64,000 nt of DNA from Prunus persica (Eukaryota > Streptophyta > Magnoliopsida > Rosales > Rosaceae), in contig NC_034011.1 in the NCBI RefSeq assembly GCF_000346465.2, positions 16,471,213 to 16,535,212 on the forward strand, written 5' to 3'. Each line of letters opens with the position of its first letter. The stretch's first letter is position 1. The notes below the pieces were generated by a model that was given only the letters and a program-made list of their open reading frames with translations, ran no database searches and was not told the DNA's origin. A program made the translations under genes and the position numbers. Positions 1-13,500 of the stretch are shown here, piece after piece.

Positions 1-189
1 ATTATATTTATTTTTGTGATACTACAACTCAGAGTTCTGATAGAATTTTTCTCTCTTCTTACTTAAGCTTTTAACTCTCCGTTTTTCCTTTTCTCTTTCT
101 TCTCAGATGCATGAGGAATTCCTCAATTTATATATAAGTTAAGGACTCAACTGCTCAATTGGTTGTTGCATTTTAGAGATCATTCTCCA
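1..189. other. AT-rich sequence, no gene seen
   Basis: Low-GC sequence with pyrimidine runs. It probably belongs to the decayed retrotransposon that follows, but no diagnostic motif is visible. Confidence 0.4.
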
Positions 190-460
190 AAGGACACTTC
201 CAGGAAGATTTGAGATTCGACGAAGAAACGTGTCAAGGCTCAACCAAGGTGAAACATGCACAACTTCAAGCACTTTTGAGGGATTTTGAAACTCTTCACA
301 TGAAACCAAAAGAGTCTGTTGATGAATACTTCTCGAGAACGATGGGGATTGTAAGTAAGATGCGGTAGTGACAAGATGGAGGATGTTGCGATCATTGAAA
401 AAATTTATGCCGTCAATGACTCCAGAGCAACCAAATTTCTTCATGACCATGGGAATCAAA
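190..460 (+). pseudogene. Ty1/copia gag fragment (UBN2-type)
   Basis: Translating the plus strand gives a stretch matching the conserved middle of plant copia gag proteins: LQALLRDFETLHMK, then SVDEYFSRTMGIVSKMR. Members of this family use this alpha-helical region for capsid assembly. The frame then meets two adjacent stop codons at about 366-371. It resumes in a shifted frame with residues resembling the usual 'EDVVIVEKI..MTP' continuation. No LTR, primer-binding site or pol segment is visible nearby, so this is a scrap of an old insertion. It lies about 1.1 kb beyond the 3' end of THO2 and is probably unrelated to it. Confidence 0.75.
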
Positions 461-1589
461 ATACAATGGGGTCTTCAAGTTTCAGAATTTGGGGTTTGAG
501 GGTACATATTTTGGAATGAGTGTTGACGTGTTTAGCTCCTTTAATTCTTGCACTCAAGCAAATCCTAGCATAAAAAATCAAAGTGGAGAATCCGGATTCA
601 TAAATCTGAACTCATGGTGTCTAATGGCTTTATTCATGAATTAAATCATAAATCATAAAACTCAGGGTAATACACCAGTAAGCTAGGTTAATACGCCCCT
701 TTTAGTATTCATATATCTTCATATTATGAATTTGTTGGCTATAACTATATCAATACACCCCTTTTCCACGATCAATAGGAAGATGTTGCTTTCCGGGGCC
801 CTAGAGAGCATGCAACAGTAACCTAAATAAGAATGAGATATTTCCACTGACACACATTGAGATTTTTGGTGTTCTTGATTGAACCCGTGAGGTTTTAAAA
901 CACCCATGAGATTTCAATTTGTTCTCACAAAAACTCTTCCAATAATTTTCCGTCCAACAATTGTTGGTGTAATTAAAAAAACTTCTTAAAATGACAAAAG
1001 TGTCCTCAATTATTAGACCTCTAGAGTGGATGTGCAATCCAATCTTTGAGGTTGACTTTATCTTTTATTAAAAAAATTATGACTTAAACTTTTGTAGTAA
1101 AAATCAACAAAAGGGGTTTTACGAAAATAATTTGAAACCTCAGAAGGATTTTGTGAAAACATTAACTAGGGTGCCTGCCATATTTTAATAAATAAATAAA
1201 AAACACCACCATTCATAGTGATAGCCATTACGATCCAAGCATCATCTGAAGTATTTGGCGAAAAAAATTTCTCTGAATTCCCATTCAAAAATTTTGGGAT
1301 TCTTTAAATTCCCTTCAAATTCTGAAGTTCAGAATTCTAAAAATATCTGAAGTTTTTCTTTGAACCTAATAATTTTACTTAAACAACTCTCTGTACACCT
1401 GTGGCCACATTTAAGAAATTTACAATATTGTACATCGGAATATGAATGAATCTATCACTGCCCAATCAAGGGATGAAAGACCATTGGCCATGAAAGAATT
1501 TAGTACAACAGATTTGTTACAAACCAAAAAGACTTGATAGTGATGTGAACTACAGCAAGAGCATGTAGATGATGAAAACTCTCAGTACA
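461..1589. other. Intergenic sequence downstream of THO2
   Basis: AT-rich sequence without a credible coding region. The part nearest 1590 should hold the THO2 3' UTR and polyadenylation site (minus strand), but I could not place a polyadenylation signal with confidence. Confidence 0.5.
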
Positions 1590-4500
1590 TCACTTCCGGT
1601 GTCTTCTCTTTTGTTCAGCTCTTTGCCTTTTCTCATCCTCCCATTCGTACATCCTGCAACCTGGTTAAGGAGTCCCAATTTCCAATACACAATTGTACAA
1701 CTGAAACTGAAATGACCAACAATATACGCATGTCAATGCTCATCGTAAACATATTTGGGCACCTTTTTTTCTTTTAAAATTTCATGACAATAAATATGTT
1801 CATGTGTGTATTCAGTCGGCAATTAGCAATTATCTATTAAACGCAATGCACAATGACATGAAAAATAGACATGAAGGATACGGATCAGGGTCACGACGAG
1901 TCATCTTGCTGGCTGCTTCTTTACCATGAATCCTCACACTTGGTTCCTCCAAGTACCCTGCACGCTGGACAGGGGGTCCTTTCCGGTCTCCCCTATCTCT
2001 TCCATCATATGACTGGGACAAACTAATAGAAAGGGGAGGTGGTGGAGGGGGAACTGGTGAATACTCACCAGGTTCCCCAGAAGGCGGGTGCTCTCTTTTA
2101 AGTTTCCGCCTCTTCGAAGCTGCAATTGCATCTGTCTCCTCCTTCAAGAGGTTTGCTTTCTCCCTTTCTCGCTCCCTCTCCCTCTCCTCCACCTATATAC
2201 AGCAAAGCTTAAAGCATAAACATCATATGCATAATATACAATGAAACTAATGAGAAATCCATTTGAAGTTTGAGCTCAATAAATGCATTGGAAAGATAAA
2301 ATTTAAACCCCTCTCTGACAGGGATAAAATTTAAACCCCTCTCTGACAGGTGCACTCATGATATTTACTAAGCAGCGAATCATAAAAAGCCTGGGACATT
2401 GAGAAATTAATAGTGGACGTGGAATGCAAACAAATAAAAAAAAAGACTGATAAGTAACTGATAATAGACCTATTAAGCTCGTGAAGAAGTGGCGGATGTG
2501 TACACAACTTGACATGGTGAAAGAATAGAAAGTTTATTTCTCAATGTGCATACTGAAGCTTATCTGGGCATAAAATCCCTATTGAAGAAGAATAGTGCCA
2601 TGTAAAAAGCTCTGAACGTTACAGAGCCCCTGCTATGATAGTGAAGCTACTACAGATGATTGTCCCACACACTAGTAAACTTGCACAACTCATGAATAGC
2701 CAGGCCTTTTGGCCAACCCCATGAAATATATGAGGCGTAAGCACATGTTTTTTCGACTATTACCAAAACACTTCTATAAACCAAGATATTACTAATCACA
2801 TTTATTTCAGGCATCATTACCAACATACGCTGTTCTAATTAGAATGAAAAGGGACCAGTTAACAATGCCTGAATAAGGAACCACTTAATATGACATATTG
2901 CAAGGAAGTTCCCCAAATGAAAATATAAACTAGTGCTGATACACATACCTTTATTGACAGCCCCTCACGATCTTCGCGCTTTCTATCTCTAAAATCATCT
3001 TCTCTTCTACGTTTTGAATCATCTTGTGAAATTAAAGAATTATCTTCAGATCGTCTACGCTCCTTCTCATCATGTCTCGGAGAAAGCCTTTGAGTATGCC
3101 TTGTGGTCCCAAACCTTCTATCTGCATCTTCATCTCTTCTTCCAGAACTAACTGAATGCGGAACCATGTGAGGAGGTAAGGGTGGTGGCGGAGGTAAGCT
3201 TTGCCCATGATACCGTTCATCAACATGAGATTTTTCCGTTGATATATCATTGTACCTTACTTTACCTCTGTCATCCTTAGATTTGTCAGAAAGTCTATCC
3301 ACACTCCTATCCATACCCCTCTCTTGAACTTTCTCCACTGAATGCTCCCTTCCATGTCTCTCCATTGACCTGTCCCTGGATCTCTCACCTAAATCGTCTC
3401 CACGTGACTTATCAGGACGGTCCAACCTTTCCCTGTAATCCTTGTCATGTCTTTCACTGCCCTTATCTTTGGACCGATCTGAAGGCTTATCAGTGGCCTT
3501 ATAAACACTTTGATCATCAGTTCCTGATTTGTCAAGATCCAACAGTCGAGCATCAACAGACCTCTCTCGGTCAGACAATCGAGCTTCGCCCTCAAAATCC
3601 CTCATTTCAGTTTCCCCTTTCCGCCGTTTACTTTGTCTGTCAGTTTCTTCAGCAGGACTGGTTCTCTTTTGCAGCTTATCACTAGACTTTGAAGCACTAG
3701 CAGAATTATCATGCCTAGGAGAATGAACAAGTCGAGAGGAATGGGGCCTCAGTGCATCAGAAGTTTCAGGACCATCTTCCTTCGGAGCAGAAACCCTTGT
3801 ATTGGAAGCCTTTGCAGCTCCAACATCCACCTTTGAATCAATACCATGAATTTCTACTGATGTCTTCGCAAATGAACCTTTAGCTGATGCTGAAACTGTA
3901 TTACCGTTTGCTGCGATGGCAGGAGAAACATTTGTAGACACAGCTGATGCATGACACAAGACATCTCTGCCAATTCCTTTTCCAGATCTACCATCATCTT
4001 TTGCAAGATCCTGTTTCGGTGGCTTAGCAAGTGATCCAGCAGGACCTGACCGTTTTGCTTGGGCTCTCAACTGTTAACAAATGGAAAACAGATTTTAAGG
4101 AAAAAAATAAAGAAAAGCAAGATGATAAAAGACAATAGCAAGAAAATGACTGACCACATCATAATGAAATGCCCAACAGGGACAAACAGAGATACTAATT
4201 CCACGGAACTATATCATTCTTATAACCATTAAAAAATTAGATTTAGCTCTTTATCTTTTGGCCATAAAAACTTACATACCATATTCGTGAACATCAGGGT
4301 TCAGGAATAGGCACCAGGCTTTGGAAAGAAAATTGCAAGAAGCACCACAACAGAGTGAGATTGTAGGTCAACATTCATCCCAAACTCAAGTAGTAGATGT
4401 TTTGGTCCGTAGAAGGGATACAACATGATTGCAGATGCTCTAATGATCAATATAAAAACAAACTACATAGATCATTAGAACATCTGACTTTTATCAGTTG

Positions 4501-7500
4501 CATCTAAGTTTAATTCTGGAGCTTCGGACTACTCCAGAACCCTACAAACTTCTGTGGGGTGATTTCAGCCTCGAGTGTTTAACAAGTATTTTCAATATCA
4601 TTCTTCTCCATCACCCATATGCAAAATACCACATACTACTTTGATATCGTTTATTGATTTAGTGAACATGACAAAAATGATGTCGAGGAGGATTAAATGA
4701 AGGAAATGAAAATAAGACTAAATTAAAAATGCTTGTCTCCTACACATCCACACGAGTGCAGAATGCATTTTGCCACCATACCCTTAGTTTCTTCCAATAA
4801 AAGTGGTCATCCCGCTGTTAATTACGCTACAGCTTGAATGGAATGAAGCATGTCCAATGATACAAAAGTTAAACAGAAAAGTTCTTTTTTCTTGGTCAAC
4901 ATAATACCTCGGATTCAGAAGAGTTCTTTGGGGCAGCTTTTCCCATGTTTTCATCTGAGGTTCTATTCGAGGATTCATTCACTTGTTTTTTATTTTCCAT
5001 AGATCTTGATGTTCCAGATTGTAAAGCAGGTGAGGACATCAGTGACTGACCATCGGAGCCACTCACCAATGAGCCAACTTTAAGTTTTAGATGCCCTTGA
5101 TCAGATTTTACAGTTGAGATACTTTCTACTCTTTCCAACCTCCCATCTGAGGTTTTGGTTTTTAAAATCTGGTCTTTGACTGAGTTTGATGATTCTGGGT
5201 GTTGGGAGGGAAGGGCTCCCACTTTTCCTCCTATAGGTTCAGATTGAGAAATATTAATGGTAGAACCACTGTGTGTGGCTGCTGAATTACCAGCCGAAGA
5301 CTTTGAAGCAAGTGGTGCAGACTTTAATTCAAGATATCCATTACCAAATTCTTCATCTGTAATCCATGAAGACTGCAAATGGGAAAGATAAAAACAATTA
5401 AATACCTTCATATCTGAGCTGAAAAGCAAGCTCCAAAATTTAAGACAAACCTTTCTAGCAGCCAAAGCAGCAGCAACACCAGTTGCCAACACCTTAAGGT
5501 CCTCTCTCTCATCAGCCTTTATCTTGGAAACCTGCAAGGGAGGTGTCAAAAGGAAGATGCGCATAATGATTCCAGTGAAATTCTAAATAAAAATTACTAT
5601 TCAAAATAGTTCTCACCCGTTTTTCAAGATTTACACCCGTCTTTCGGGTAACTGGAAAAACACTTGAAATTTTTGACAACAGTATGAGTGCGTTACGAAT
5701 TTCCATGTACTCAGTTGATTCCAGACACTGAATCAATAACTTTGTAATCCTTTGACTCCACTTCCAGTGAACCTATAAGAAAGTTAAAAGAATGAAGACA
5801 TCAGACACTGAAAACAATTTTGTTTTTGGTTTTTAGTTTTCACTTTTCTTGCTAGGGATAGAGGGAAAGTATATGGGGGAAAGGGAAATCAAGGGTGAAG
5901 CAAGGTTGATGGGAGGAAGGATATAGAAACGAAGGGGAATGTATGAAACAAAAACTAGAAAGAAAAGAAACTTACGTAAAATTGTTTTCAGATTTAGTTT
6001 TTAGTTTTCATTTTGTGTGCCATTTACGTTTCTTCCACATCCTCCTTCCCACAACCATTCATCCACCCTTATTCATCTCTCTCTTCTGCCTTATATTTCC
6101 CACTCCCTCTAACAAAAAAATTAAAACTAAAACTAAACACTAAAAACAAATGGTTATCAAACATGCCCTAAACGATTTTAAAATTGAAAGTCTGTCCAAG
6201 CAAGAGCTCCATGACATGGATGAAATGGCCATGGAATAGTTGAGGTTATAAGATCAATCATGAAGTACCCTTCCTTTGGAAAGGTTCAAGTGTCCAACTG
6301 AACTATACAGTTGAAACTTGAAACGCAGAGTACACGGATAAAACAGATGTTTATACATAAACAAAAGATTAGAGAAACAGAATAACTAATTGGGAGGACA
6401 AGATTTAGCTGAATCCTTTAAAGAAAACTAAAAGACCTCTACATTAAGACCTGTAGTATTCAGTTTGAGCTTAGTGACTTCTGGTATAGCAGAAGTTAAT
6501 TTTAGACATAAAAGGCCATGGACCCACCTTCATGAACTGGAAATAGGCAACTCGCTGGCTATTTGGATGTCTATAATATACAGCAAAGCCAGGCATGTTT
6601 CCACATTCGCGTTCATAAATAGATTCATCCTTCTGGAAAAAAGCATGGTTCAGCAAGAACAATCAAAAAATGGGGAAAGAGTATAGCAGTTTCAAAAGCC
6701 CATTAGACCCTCTTATATGTCCAGGACTTGTATGATCAGTGTGATTGAATGTATGATTGGATTAAAAAAAACTAAACCACCAAAAAACATAAAGTCGTCT
6801 CACCTTCCAATAGTATGCAATCTTCAACGTCTCCTGCAGAAACTTCCCAAATCTACCTACTTCATACTCAGTACAGCAGCATATCATAGGCTGTAAGGTT
6901 CTACAAATGAGAATATCAATGTGGTTGACTGTGTTAAAAAATGGTGTCCCCAGGGAATGAAGAGTGTGCACAAACATGGCACAATAGACAGCATCTGGCA
7001 TACTGAAAGTACAGCGTGGAAATATACATCGCTGAAGGAACTCCACGTTGATCTTCAAAGTATCAGGGCAAGAACTCAACCATTTGTCCTTCTCCCGAGA
7101 TAAACGTTTACGAACAGATGCAACATTTTCCTCGTGCTTTCGGAGTTCGCTAGTCAAGCGATCTAGGGATTCTTGAATTCTTTCCTTGTCTTTCTTCCTT
7201 TTGGTTATTGCTGAACTTGAATTATCAGAAAGCTCTTCCAGAGCTTTAAGAGCAGCATGCTGTTTCGCAATTTCAGACTCGTAACAATTTCTAGGGACAT
7301 AAAGATCATAGAGCGTGAGACCCCAAAATGTCGCATAGAGATCAGGGGAGAGGCTATTCCAGGCTTTTGGAGGCAACATCGTTTTAACAGTATTAAGAAG
7401 ATCCAACCACCTAATACAATTAGACAAAAACAGCAAAGAAACGCAACACAATTAGAAAAAAGGGTATGTCAAAAGTAACTAGACAAGAATAAGCTTCACA

Positions 7501-10500
7501 TCAAGAGATGTCTAAATGCAATAAACCAGACGGTACTCTTTAGAAAAATTACGTTACGGGCTTCGATGGAGAGCCAACATCCAGAACCAAATTTCCAGAA
7601 TGCTCTGCAGCTTCAGACTCTGAATTTGCAGAGGTGATACCCTGAGTGTCACTATTGTCTAGAGGCCAGAAGACATCGGAACTCCCACGGCACTTGAAGA
7701 GCCTCATTACAGGGCGATAAATTAAGAAAGCAACCTATGTCATGGAGTAAATACAATTAACAGACTATTCAGGTTCACAATTTATGTTATGTGAAAGCTG
7801 TAAGCCACTGAGGTAGACATAACTTTTGAGATAAAAAAAACACTTAACCATAAATAGATACAAAGTTCACCATTATGAGAATTTACAAATTAGGTGCTGT
7901 GATTAAGTACAGATGGAAGAAAATAATTAAAATAACTAGATATTCAAAGCACTTAACGGGGAGAGAGAGAGAGAGAGAGAGAGAGACCTCAGGATCAAGG
8001 TGGTATTGATGGACAAGATCATCAAGCGAAGGAATTAGCTGAGCATATGCTGATGTTGGTGTCACAGCACTGCAAAGAAATTCCACGTATTGAAGGAGAG
8101 TTCCATGACACCTATCAAACTGCTCGCTAACCATCTTAATGTAAGGTGCATCAGCATCTATTATGACCCTGCAGAGAATATACAAATCTCGTCAGTACAT
8201 AACTGAGCTTGCCTCAGATAAAACAGTGCCCCCATGGTTCATCCACAGAATCAAAATTGTTTCATGCTGAACACAAAAGACAGATGCTTTATCAGGACAT
8301 TAGAAGCATTGCATAAATCCCCTAAAAGGACTGATAAATGCCATTGGCTGTTCCTCTTAATACACACCCAAACCAAGAAAAAAGAAAAAAAAAAGACTAC
8401 AGAACATGTCTACCTACAGAATGAACCAGCCCATAAAAAACTTCAAGACACCTTGCAACCAATCATCTTTGGAACAAACAAACATAAATGTTTCTTGAAA
8501 AGAATCATATAGAAATATAATGATGGATATCAAATAACAAATGAAAGCAAATAAGCTCTACAGCTTACACAGAACGATGCTGAGCAAGAAGTAACAAAAG
8601 GGGTATTGCCAGCTTCGATTCATCCTTGGGGAGCAGTGAGTCCCTTAGCCTGTTAGTGGACTTGATTAATGCCTGTAACATTATTAAAATCAACATTAAC
8701 ATCTTCAAAGTTAGGCAACTCAAAATCCAAAACATGCATTACTGCTTTAAACTTAACAACTTAAGCAACATTGTAAGATTAAAACATACTATTTTAATCA
8801 TTCAGAAGATATCAAATATTGATAAAATAACATCTAAGAGATTATTCTACTTGCCTACTTGAATGACAGAAAATAATCAAACATTACAAGGCACCTTGTT
8901 ATTGCGAGTAACACCAAAAGAAGTTGCCTGATAACGAAGAGTCTCACTGCCTGCCATGGCATCCAGCTGATCCTCAGTCAGATTCTCGGTGTAATGGACA
9001 TTTGCCATTTGCTGAATAAGCTCCTGATATAATCATAGAAATATAATTCAATCTTATCAAAGCTTGAGGACAAATCATATGAATAGCAGGCATAACCATT
9101 GAACCTTGAAAATACCTGAAGGAGAACCAGCTCAATTCCTTGGCCCTTTTTCAGTTGATTCACAAGATACTGGAAAAGGCCCCTCAATTCCATAGATGGG
9201 TATTTCTTACACCTAAGAAAATAGAAAACTGAGGTGGTCAGCTTTCTTAAAAGCTAAAAGATTACAAACTTGACTCTAAAAAGAAAAAACAGGAAGAAAT
9301 TAAAATTTTAATAAATTAACAACAATCATAAAACCAAAGGGAAAATAAAAAGAACAACCAATCCAATTAAACATTGTTCACCTAAATCTATCAATGTTCA
9401 TTTATAAATTCAGAAGCAACTAAAAAGGAGAAATTATCAAACTCAACAGAGATAAATCAAGAAAAGAAACAAAAAATTTACATACCAAAGTGACAGTTAA
9501 GAATAACTTGACACAATTCTGACGAAAATACATAAATTGAAAAATAAATAAAAGACGTCCTTAAGCGACTATGAATAGTATCTCAAATGCAAAATAAACA
9601 TATTGCTATCCTAAATTATGCAAAAAGAATTCTATGTCCTCAGATCAGTGATTAGAAATTATATCACCCATACACCATGGAAAGATGGACAAAACATCAC
9701 TATGAAAGAGAAAAAAGGAATCAAGCATCATCTGTTGAATCTATTTTGTCTATTCAGACAATCTAGAATGTAACATTTTCTGACCATCAATTAAAGTCTC
9801 CCTTTCAATGTCCACAAATTTCCTAGCTCCATTCATACAGCCTTGTTTTTTCAGAGAAGAAACAAATTTTTATTAATGAAAAGGAAATTACAATCTGCGG
9901 TCAAGCAGTCGACAGCAAAACAGGTGAAACGAAAAAAACTCTTATTTCAACAAGAATGATCAAATAGAAGCTACAACGTGAGACAATTACAACTAAACCA
10001 CAGACCCGAGTTTAACAACTCTAACCATCAACTCACAGTTGCCTTCCAATCTAAATAGATAGAATGAAATGAAAGCTCCTTGAATTCCACTGGAACTGAA
10101 GGCCAAAAGAAAGACCGAAAACTTTGCTTTTTCTCCCAGAGCTCCCCCGATCCCACTCCTTCAATAATTTCAAAGATTCTTCTATTTTGTCCCCAAAAAA
10201 CCACCCACATTACAGCTAACACAATACAAACCCCAATCACTTTAGCTTTTTTACCCCTCCCAGCCACTTTGTGCTTTTCATACAGTAAGGAATAACAATC
10301 TCTCGGGACAAACCAACTCAAAAGTTATTTCCCCAAACAACCTCCATCATAGACTTAAAGTAATAAAAGGCGGGCAGTGAAAAAACATGTGATTGGCACT
10401 TTCCCCACCTCCTTCACAGATAACACACCATTGAGGAGAAAAACAAAAATTAGGCCTCCTCCTCTGAACCATATCGCAAATATTGACTAACCATACACCA

Positions 10501-13500
10501 CAGGCCACGCCAAAATTTTCTCTTTTGATGGGACCATTGCTTTCTAAAACTGCCAATAAGGCTGAAAGGAAAGATGTTCAGGCTTGTCATAAAGAAATCT
10601 GACAAAGTACTTGCACAAAATTCTCCTCAGGATCTAACATTCATTTCCAAGAATCTAGTCTAGTTTGTGAAAGGTGCACACTTTCTAACAGCAGTAATGC
10701 AGATAGCCCCCTCCACCTCTGCCTCATTCAGATTTCTCCTGAAACCAAAGTCCCAACTATATGGAGAAGTAAAACAAATCACAAGGCTGGAAATGTTTTA
10801 ATCTTTTAATGTCAAGTGCAACAGTATTTGAAATAGGCTTCCCAGAGTTCTCTTTCCCCTACCCAGAGATCCTTCCAGAAACTTACCCTTAAACCATTAC
10901 CAGCACCAAACTCGCAACACGATAAAAAAAGGATGGAGTACTTGAAAAATATCTTTCCATGGATTCCAACTTGATCCTCTTTCCACCAGCTTGGTATCCC
11001 AGCCTGGCCTATCCCATATTTGCTTCTGACCACTGAATACCATAAAGCTTTCTCCTCCAAATGGAACCTCCAAAGCCGTTTTCTTAGCAAAGCTTTTCCC
11101 CTACCCAGAGATCCTTCCAGAAACTTACCCTTAAACCATTACCAGCACCAAACTCGCAACATGAGAAAAAAGGATGGAGTACTTGAAAAAATATCTTTCC
11201 ATGGATTCCGACTTGGTCCTCTTTCCACCAGCTTGGAATCCCAGCCTGGCCTATTCCATATATGCTTCTGACCACTGAATACCATAAACATTTCTTCTCC
11301 AAATGGCATCTCCAAAGCCATTTTCTTAGCAAAGCTTTACTCCTCAATAGTTTCCCCAATCCCAGGCTAATCTGCAACCCGGAAACTGAAGTGAAGAATC
11401 CAAGTATATATCTAGACTTTGTATAATGGTGCAAACATGCAGAATGACTCAAATAAATGCCAAAAAGTCAAAAGGGGAAAAGGAAAGGGATGAACAAAAA
11501 TAAACAAATAAAGCTCAAGAGAGTAACCGAATCGTACAAACCCAAAATAAGCAATCAACTAAGGACAATGCATATCAACTACTATATGGCATAAACAAAT
11601 ATGGTAATTCCAAATAAGCGTATCAAAAATACATATAGAAGCCATAAGACGAAAAAGACATACAAGTGACCCCAAAATGAAGCCAAAGATTGAAGCCAGT
11701 CTGACACGTTAAGGCCATCCTCTTTTAGCTTATCACGCCCTCCTTGTGCAAGACGCTCAATCACAACATATTCCAAAACGTCATACTCCAGCTGGACAGA
11801 AACACGCATATAAAAATATTAGCAAAGAAAGCATGGGCATAAAAATATGTATATAACATTTATATAACATCCACACACGAAAGCCAAATCCAAGAAGCAA
11901 CATCATAAAGTAGCAAAATAGAGTGAAAGCTATTCTGCAAAGAAAGGTGCCTCATGCTGGAGTATAAAGTCTCAAGAAATGCACTAGAATATCATGCTGG
12001 AAAACGGAGAACCAACCACAAAAGTTAAGATCACCGAATATCATCCTTAGGGCATTAAACTTGAAAACCATCTCTCCAGAAGGCCAAATCTGGAGAAGGA
12101 AAAAAAAACACTCATTGTAATTTCCAAGGATCCTACTTAAGACTCTAAAAGATTATTGATTAAATTACTGGCTACGACTACTACTACATAAAATCACAAC
12201 AGAACTTTATTCCAGCCAAGTATCTTCCTGGTAATTCTTAAGCACCAAATGTTAAGCATAACTAATTCTAAATTCCACTAAGTGGTCTTTCAGAACACAA
12301 AAAGGTAACTATAACGACGACGTAGTACAATAACTACTCCTATATGGTGTTTACAAGGAGCAGAGAAAATTTCCATCAAAAGCTTGATTAAAGATCAGTT
12401 AAGAGGATGCCTGGCCATGGAATCGTCATACATAATCTTTTAGGTAGAACACATAGACCAAAATATAGGCCTCCACCGCCTCGTATACAGTGACAAAAAA
12501 TTCACTAGTATGAAGACGTGTCAAAGCTGTTTCACTGTCAATCAAGAGCTTATGAACAGTGTCAAAATAATTTTTAAAATGGTAACCAAATATAAGTAAT
12601 TTTGACAAAAAATGTATAAAAGTTGGATACAGATGGACACACACGGATACCAGTGCTGTATCCTAATGTGCCCAACATAGAAAATTTATACAAATTGTCC
12701 TACAAAACCACAGGTTGTCTCATAATCAACTACAACGACGGAGGACAACATTTTGAGTAAGATAACAGGAGGGACAAAACAGATAGCTGGTATACAACCC
12801 GATTACACCCATTCAAATCAACAGTCTTAACAGTAGTCATAGAAGGGAAAGAGAAAGATGAAGAAAAAAAATTTAACACAACAAAATAGAAATTCACACC
12901 TGAGTCAAATACTTAAATGCATCTACAACAGGAGTAATCATATCTCTGTATGCCTCAATCTGCACATAATATCAATAGATTAACAATTGCTTGTGCACAA
13001 ACACTAAAATACAAAAAACAAAATATCAAAGATTCCAAAAGACAAAGTGAAAGTATAATCACTAATAAGGCAAGACCTGATGAACAATTGTTCTAAGTAC
13101 AGTCATTGGATTTGCATGAGCTAACTTTGCAACCATCCGACCTAGCTGCTTCAAATTTTCTTTTGCAAGGCGTTTCAAAATTCTTCTAGTGTCCAACTAT
13201 AAAGAGGAAAAATAAAAGACATATCAGTGATGCTTTTAGGGCATTAAGCATGCAACATACAACAATGAAAAAAGTGTAAATCCAGGCATATTCAGAAAGC
13301 AGGGAAGACTCAAGAAGAAAATATTTGTTGTACCTTGGCTGTTTGCCTTGCGGCTAAAACCATAGGAATGCGTTCATCTTCTTTCTCCCACTCACCATAT
13401 AAACGATACCGCACCTAAGCAGACGAGATTTATCTAGCAAGAGTGTCTACCATACAAAATAAATTCTCAAAAGTGAAGAATCAAATATCTTTGATGCAAG

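Noticed and set aside
3365..3726. Plus-strand open frames opposite THO2 exon 30
   Set aside because: They arise from the low-complexity codons of the THO2 tail read antisense.
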